From Roseiarcus sp963835885 (GTDB lineage: Bacteria > Pseudomonadota > Alphaproteobacteria > Rhizobiales > Beijerinckiaceae): a DNA stretch of 64,000 nt. The notes beneath the pieces are model-generated. The model searched no databases. It was not told the DNA's origin and worked only from the letters and a program-made list of their open reading frames with translations. The stretch lies in contig CAWIHF010000039.1 of assembly GCA_963835885.1 (NCBI GenBank), positions 186,001 through 250,000 of the forward strand, read 5' to 3'. How positions within the stretch are numbered: position 1 is the first letter of the stretch; every line of letters starts with the position of its first letter. The translations under genes and the position numbers were made by a program. Positions 60,698-64,000 of the stretch are shown piece by piece.

Positions 60698-62482
60698 TCA
60701 CTCGGAGACTAACCCGCCAGGAAGCATGGCGCTGAACATTTGCGCCCTTATTTTCTTCATCTTCTCAAGCTGTTGATCGATGTTTTTCTGTATCGCCTGA
60801 CACTCGCGATGTTTCGCCAAAATATTCCGTTGCTGGTCCACGGATAAGACCGGCACCCGCAAGGCCTTCAGATCCCTCATCGCGACATTGGCAATTGTGG
60901 CGCCGCCGGCCATTCCCTGGAGCAGCGACTGCGCCACCGGAGATTGCAGATACCTGAACAGCACTTCGGGATCGCGGATCGCCGCTCCCTTTCTCAATCG
61001 TATGATGACAAAGGATTGGCCGGGCACGATGGGCACGGGATTGCTCTCGGCGACGACGTCGACGTCGATCAACGCGGCTTTGCCAATTGTTCCTTTGATC
61101 GAAAGCAGAATGTCGCCCGGTTTGAGGATGGCGGTCACGATCTTCGTCGCAGCGGACTCCGGTAGTCCGCTCAGCTTTGCCGGCAACGACAGCTGACCAT
61201 CGCCGACGTCGCCGAGAAGCGCCTCGCGGAATTCGAAGCCCTTTTCTTTCCTGCTTCCGCGCGGGAGGGCCTGAGATCTCTCGACATCCGCAAGATCGGA
61301 AAGCGTCACCGTTTCGTGGCTGTTGAGCGCCTCGCGATCGGCATGTGTCGCCGGGTCCCGGACGTATCGATCGACAAGGAGATTGAAGCCGCCTTCGGAC
61401 ACGTCTCGGAAGGACGAATCGACGCAAAGCGCATGCGATAGTTTACCGGAGAGCGCTCTGGTGAGGCTCACCGGCCCCAGCGCCGTCGGGTCGCTGGCAT
61501 TGATAAACCGTATCGTTTCCGTTCGGCGCCTTGCGCTGGCATGTCCGGAAAATACGAGCGCGGACATCGCGATCGCAGTATCCGGAAAGAGTCCGCGCGG
61601 CAGCGAAACAATCGCCTTCAGGCCCTGCCGCTGGATGAGGTCCCGCCTGAACGCGGCGTCCGTGCTCGACCTCCCAAAAAGCAGGTCATTGCCGACGATC
61701 AGGACATTCCTTTTTTGCCCAAGATGGGCGCCCCAAAGTGTCGCAAACGCCTCGGCGCTCAGTTCAGCGCCTTTCATGCCTTCGAAGTGAAGCGTCGAAG
61801 GCGGACCGAACTTTTGATGCAGGCCAATCGGGGGAATGATCAAGGCGTGATCGAAATCGATGTGCTCGGCTTGCGCGATCGCGACCGATCCGATCGTGCC
61901 AACTCGCAGGCTTAGATCCCGACCAGATGCTCGAGAAAGAATAGTGAGAATGGGAGCGTAGTCATGGTTCTCAATGTCCAGTTGGACGAAGTTCCGCTTC
62001 GACAGCGTCCAGGCTGGACGTAGACAATAGCGGAACGCACAGCGAACCCGCGTGCGACTCTTAGCGTTGAGAACTGCCAGTAAGGCGCTGCAGTGCTTTT
62101 TTGCTATCCATAGCTCCGGTGCGCAATATTCAAGGATCGTTTCGGCGATTTCGTCCACGAGCACGCCTGCGTCGAGCGCATTGATTATAGCTCGCCGTAA
62201 AATTTCGCCGTCTCCCGGCCGGTGGCCGGTCCAGATGTCGCTGACTTGGTCGGCGACCTCCGGGCACAATATTTTTTCAACTCTGATGGACGCCTTCAAC
62301 ACAGACTCTGCCGACGCATCCCTCAGCTCGGGCAGTCCCTTCAGATTGCTTGATGGGAACTGTGACCAAAGCAACATCAGGGACAAAGTCGCTGCTGCTT
62401 GGGTCGGTTCCAGCCCTGTGCTGCCGAGCGCGGTAGACAGATCCATTGTGCTGGACGACTTATCCATTTTCAGTTGTCGCAT
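60698..62482 (-). CDS. HsdM-like N6-methylase (catalytically degenerate) fused to a single HsdS specificity domain
   Basis: Protein of 594 residues. The N-terminal ~130 residues resemble an HsdM helical domain. The middle follows the methylase fold: YAPILTILSRASGRDLSLRV, FDHALIIPPIGLHQKFG where NPPF/Y is expected, and IVSLPRGLFPDTAIAMSALV. The SAM motif (DPxCGSG) is not recognisable and the catalytic Asn is replaced, so methylation is unlikely. From about 385 a type I target-recognition domain follows (ILKPGDILLSIKGTIGKAAL, VIRLRKGAAIRDPEVLFRYL), ending in a coiled coil (ILAKHRECQAIQKNIDQQLE). No hsdR is nearby. It may bind DNA site-specifically without modifying it (inference). Confidence 0.75.
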   Translation of the reverse strand: MRQLKMDKSSSTMDLSTALGSTGLEPTQAAATLSLMLLWSQFPSSNLKGLPELRDASAESVLKASIRVEKILCPEVADQVSDIWTGHRPGDGEILRRAIINALDAGVLVDEIAETILEYCAPELWIAKKHCSALLAVLNAKSRTRVRCAFRYCLRPAWTLSKRNFVQLDIENHDYAPILTILSRASGRDLSLRVGTIGSVAIAQAEHIDFDHALIIPPIGLHQKFGPPSTLHFEGMKGAELSAEAFATLWGAHLGQKRNVLIVGNDLLFGRSSTDAAFRRDLIQRQGLKAIVSLPRGLFPDTAIAMSALVFSGHASARRRTETIRFINASDPTALGPVSLTRALSGKLSHALCVDSSFRDVSEGGFNLLVDRYVRDPATHADREALNSHETVTLSDLADVERSQALPRGSRKEKGFEFREALLGDVGDGQLSLPAKLSGLPESAATKIVTAILKPGDILLSIKGTIGKAALIDVDVVAESNPVPIVPGQSFVIIRLRKGAAIRDPEVLFRYLQSPVAQSLLQGMAGGATIANVAMRDLKALRVPVLSVDQQRNILAKHRECQAIQKNIDQQLEKMKKIRAQMFSAMLPGGLVSE

Positions 62483-62485
62483 CCC

Positions 62486-62707
62486 TCAAAGTCTGTCTTG
62501 GGAGTTTAGTCGAGAATACACTCGTTTCGTCGCAACAGCCGTACGTAACGGCAGCGACTCGAAAACCCTTGCCGACGGCGGCCGTTTACCCTGGAACCAA
62601 TCCGCTTGCCACCCCAACGGCGCGACCGTGTCATCATCGTCATCGTTATGCTCGCGGTCATCAGTGCGGTAGAGCAGGTCGCTGCGCCGCAGTGCCGACC
62701 GCCCCAA
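62486..62707 (-). CDS. Possible small acidic ORF upstream of the methylase-like gene
   Basis: Frame of up to 73 codons whose TGA is four bases before the ATG of the methylase-like gene. It contains an acidic run (DDREHNDDDDDT) and GWQADWFQGKRPP. The start (TTG 62707) is poorly supported and no family is recognised. The tight spacing would allow coupling, but the frame may be chance. Confidence 0.25.
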   Translation of the reverse strand: MGRSALRRSDLLYRTDDREHNDDDDDTVAPLGWQADWFQGKRPPSARVFESLPLRTAVATKRVYSRLNSQDRL

Positions 62708-62805
62708 ACGATCCGCCAGTCCCTATCGCGGGCAGCGCCTCCCCGCCGCCGTGGTGTTCGGCAAATTCAGGTCGCCGTCCGACCCGTTGGGCGCAACACG
62801 CAGCA

Positions 62806-63279
62806 TTACAAGTCCGGCCCGCCGGCAGGGTCAGCGAGCCGATGCAGCCGATCCGCGGCAGCTTGGGCGAAGCGCAGGAGCAGTGCGCGGCGACTCGCCG
62901 AAGCCATCCGCTTAGGGTCGGCCTCACGCAGGATCTCCGCTCCGAATGAGTCGGCGACGATCAGGCCAGCCTCCAAAGGTACGATCTCGACCGGCGTCGC
63001 CTCGGAAATGGCGAAATAGAGCCGGTCGCAGCAGGCGGCGTAGCCGCGCCATTTGCGATCGGCGCGGAGATCCGTTGGCGAGGACTTGATCTCGACGATC
63101 AACACCTCGCCCTCATTGTTGACCCCGACGATGTCGGCTCTCCGTCCGTCGACCAACGGCAGCTCCGTCAAGGTCGAAAAACCGCGCGCTCGCAGGAGCC
63201 GGCGGACGCCGCGCGCAATCATCGAGGCTGTCTCCGACTGTCGGCCGTCAGGGGGAAGAACCAGCCGCCGGATGCTCAT
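62806..63279 (-). CDS. mmcB: MmcB-family DNA repair protein (PD-(D/E)XK nuclease-like)
   Basis: Conserved alphaproteobacterial protein of 157 residues, linked in Caulobacter to the DNA-damage response. The nuclease-like core is visible: GRRADIVGVNNEGEVLIVEIKSS cut here as GRRADIVGV and EVLIVEIKSSPTDLRADRKW, giving the Asp...Glu-x-Lys pattern, followed by YAACCDRLYFAISEATP. Its start overlaps the stop of the dipeptide ATPase gene by four bases, so it may depend on that operon's transcription. Confidence 0.85.
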   Translation of the reverse strand: MSIRRLVLPPDGRQSETASMIARGVRRLLRARGFSTLTELPLVDGRRADIVGVNNEGEVLIVEIKSSPTDLRADRKWRGYAACCDRLYFAISEATPVEIVPLEAGLIVADSFGAEILREADPKRMASASRRALLLRFAQAAADRLHRLADPAGGPDL

Positions 63280-64000
63280 GTCGAGGCCTCGACGGCGAAG
63301 CAGGCGACGTCCCGCCCCTGCTTTCGTTCCAGCGGGGGCTTCTCGCGCCGGCAGCGGTCGAAGGCGAGTGGGCAGCGCGGGTTGAAGGGACAGCCCGGCG
63401 GCGGATCGATCGGAGACGGCGGCTCGCCGGCGAGCAGGATGCGCTCGCGTTTCGCGCCGGGAACGGCGATCGGCGTCGCCGAGAGCAGCGCGCGCGTGTA
63501 GGGATGCTGGGGCGCCACAAAGATCGCGTCGCGCGAGCCCATCTCCACCGCGTGTCCCAGATAGATGACCAGCACGTCGTCGGCGATGTGGCGCACGACC
63601 GAAAGGTCGTGCGAGACGAAGACATAGGCGAGCCTGAACTCCTCCTGCAGCGCGGCCAAGAGATTGAGGACCTGAGCGCGGATCGACACGTCGAGCGCCG
63701 ACACGGGCTCGTCGAGCACCAGGATCTTGGGGCGGAGGACGAGCGCGCGCGCAATCGCGATGCGCTGCCGCTGGCCGCCGGAAAACATGTGCGGATAGCG
63801 ATGGTAATATTCCGGGCGAAGGCCGACCTTCTCCATGATCATGAGCGCCGCCGCCTTTCGCTCCGGCCTGCTCATGCTCGTATTAACGAGCAGCGGCTCC
63901 TCCAGCGCCTTGCCGATCGTCTGACGCGGGTTGAGCGAGCCGAATGGGTTTTGGAACACCATCTGGATTTCCTGGCGCAGGCGTCTTCTCCTGGCCGCAT
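63276..64000 (-). CDS. Dipeptide/oligopeptide ABC transporter ATPase (DppF/OppF type), 5' end outside the window
   Basis: C-terminal ~240 residues of an oligopeptide importer ATPase; the frame is open to the window edge (RRLRQEIQMVFQNPFGSLNP). Signature FSGGQRQRIAIARAL, Walker B ILVLDEPVSALDVS and the switch histidine VSHDLSVVRHIADDVLVIYL are present; Walker A lies beyond the edge. The C-terminal oligo_HPY extension (GEPPSPIDPPPGCPFNPRCP, with cysteines around CPLAFDRCRREKP) identifies the peptide/nickel subfamily. mmcB overlaps its stop. Confidence 0.93.
   Translation of the reverse strand, partial: AARRRRLRQEIQMVFQNPFGSLNPRQTIGKALEEPLLVNTSMSRPERKAAALMIMEKVGLRPEYYHRYPHMFSGGQRQRIAIARALVLRPKILVLDEPVSALDVSIRAQVLNLLAALQEEFRLAYVFVSHDLSVVRHIADDVLVIYLGHAVEMGSRDAIFVAPQHPYTRALLSATPIAVPGAKRERILLAGEPPSPIDPPPGCPFNPRCPLAFDRCRREKPPLERKQGRDVACFAVEAST

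Overview
The window looks like chromosomal DNA from a high-GC alphaproteobacterium of the order Hyphomicrobiales (Rhizobiales). Reasons: a gcrA cell-cycle regulator next to argD-argF-hslO, the clusters dut-coaBC-ubiB-ubiE, hisB-hisH-hisA-hisF and ppsR-maf, the pairs ech-rpsT and pstSCAB-phoU-phoB, an mmcB gene, a dmeR/dmeF locus, and a spacer resembling an AATTCCCTG-type repeat family. The genus cannot be fixed from this sequence. There is no prophage, CRISPR array, rRNA operon or large island; the interest lies in gene decay, regulatory sites and a few odd proteins.

Layout. 1-5.3 kb: end of an exporter operon (HlyD plus ABC-2 permease) and a purine-degradation pair (PuuE-UraD fusion, GuaD). 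5.4-10.7 kb: ech, rpsT, two small genes, cysK with an Rrf2 regulator, dut and coaBC. 10.7-11.3 kb: dead IS200/IS605 element. 11.3-16.5 kb: ubiB, ubiE and four his genes. 16.7-21.2 kb: IclR regulator, a PQQ-type sugar dehydrogenase with its cytochrome c, a secreted protein and a D-lyxose isomerase. 21.4-23.3 kb: maf, ppsR and an AT-rich region that is a candidate oriC. 23.4-32.3 kb: secreted protein, purC, acetate permease pair, a decayed stretch with a truncated TMEM175 gene and a 24-codon ORF, then glmM, pgm and tRNA-Gly. 32.5-38.4 kb: PEBP protein, broken dmeR, dmeF, a sugar ABC transporter and remains of its catabolic genes. 38.5-47.7 kb: hsp20-lon, CHAD protein, acyl-CoA synthetase, GtrA, TauE, PrpE. 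48-50.9 kb: trypsin-like protease, PepSY protein, orphan response regulator, ispA. 50.9-60.5 kb: hslO-argF-argD, gcrA and the Pho/Pst regulon with a clear Pho box. 60.7-64 kb: a catalytically degenerate HsdM-HsdS fusion, mmcB and a dipeptide ABC ATPase running off the end.

Sequence quality matters for use of this annotation. Five well-conserved genes (guaD, hisA, the acyl-CoA synthetase, hslO, pstS) each carry one small frameshift, four of them explicable as +/-1 in a short homopolymer, and the PQQ dehydrogenase has a stop at codon 3. Single hits in otherwise perfect genes suggest sequencing or assembly error at least as strongly as real mutation. By contrast dmeR, the sugar-catabolism remnants, the TMEM175 fragment and the IS transposase carry several independent lesions each and look truly decayed.
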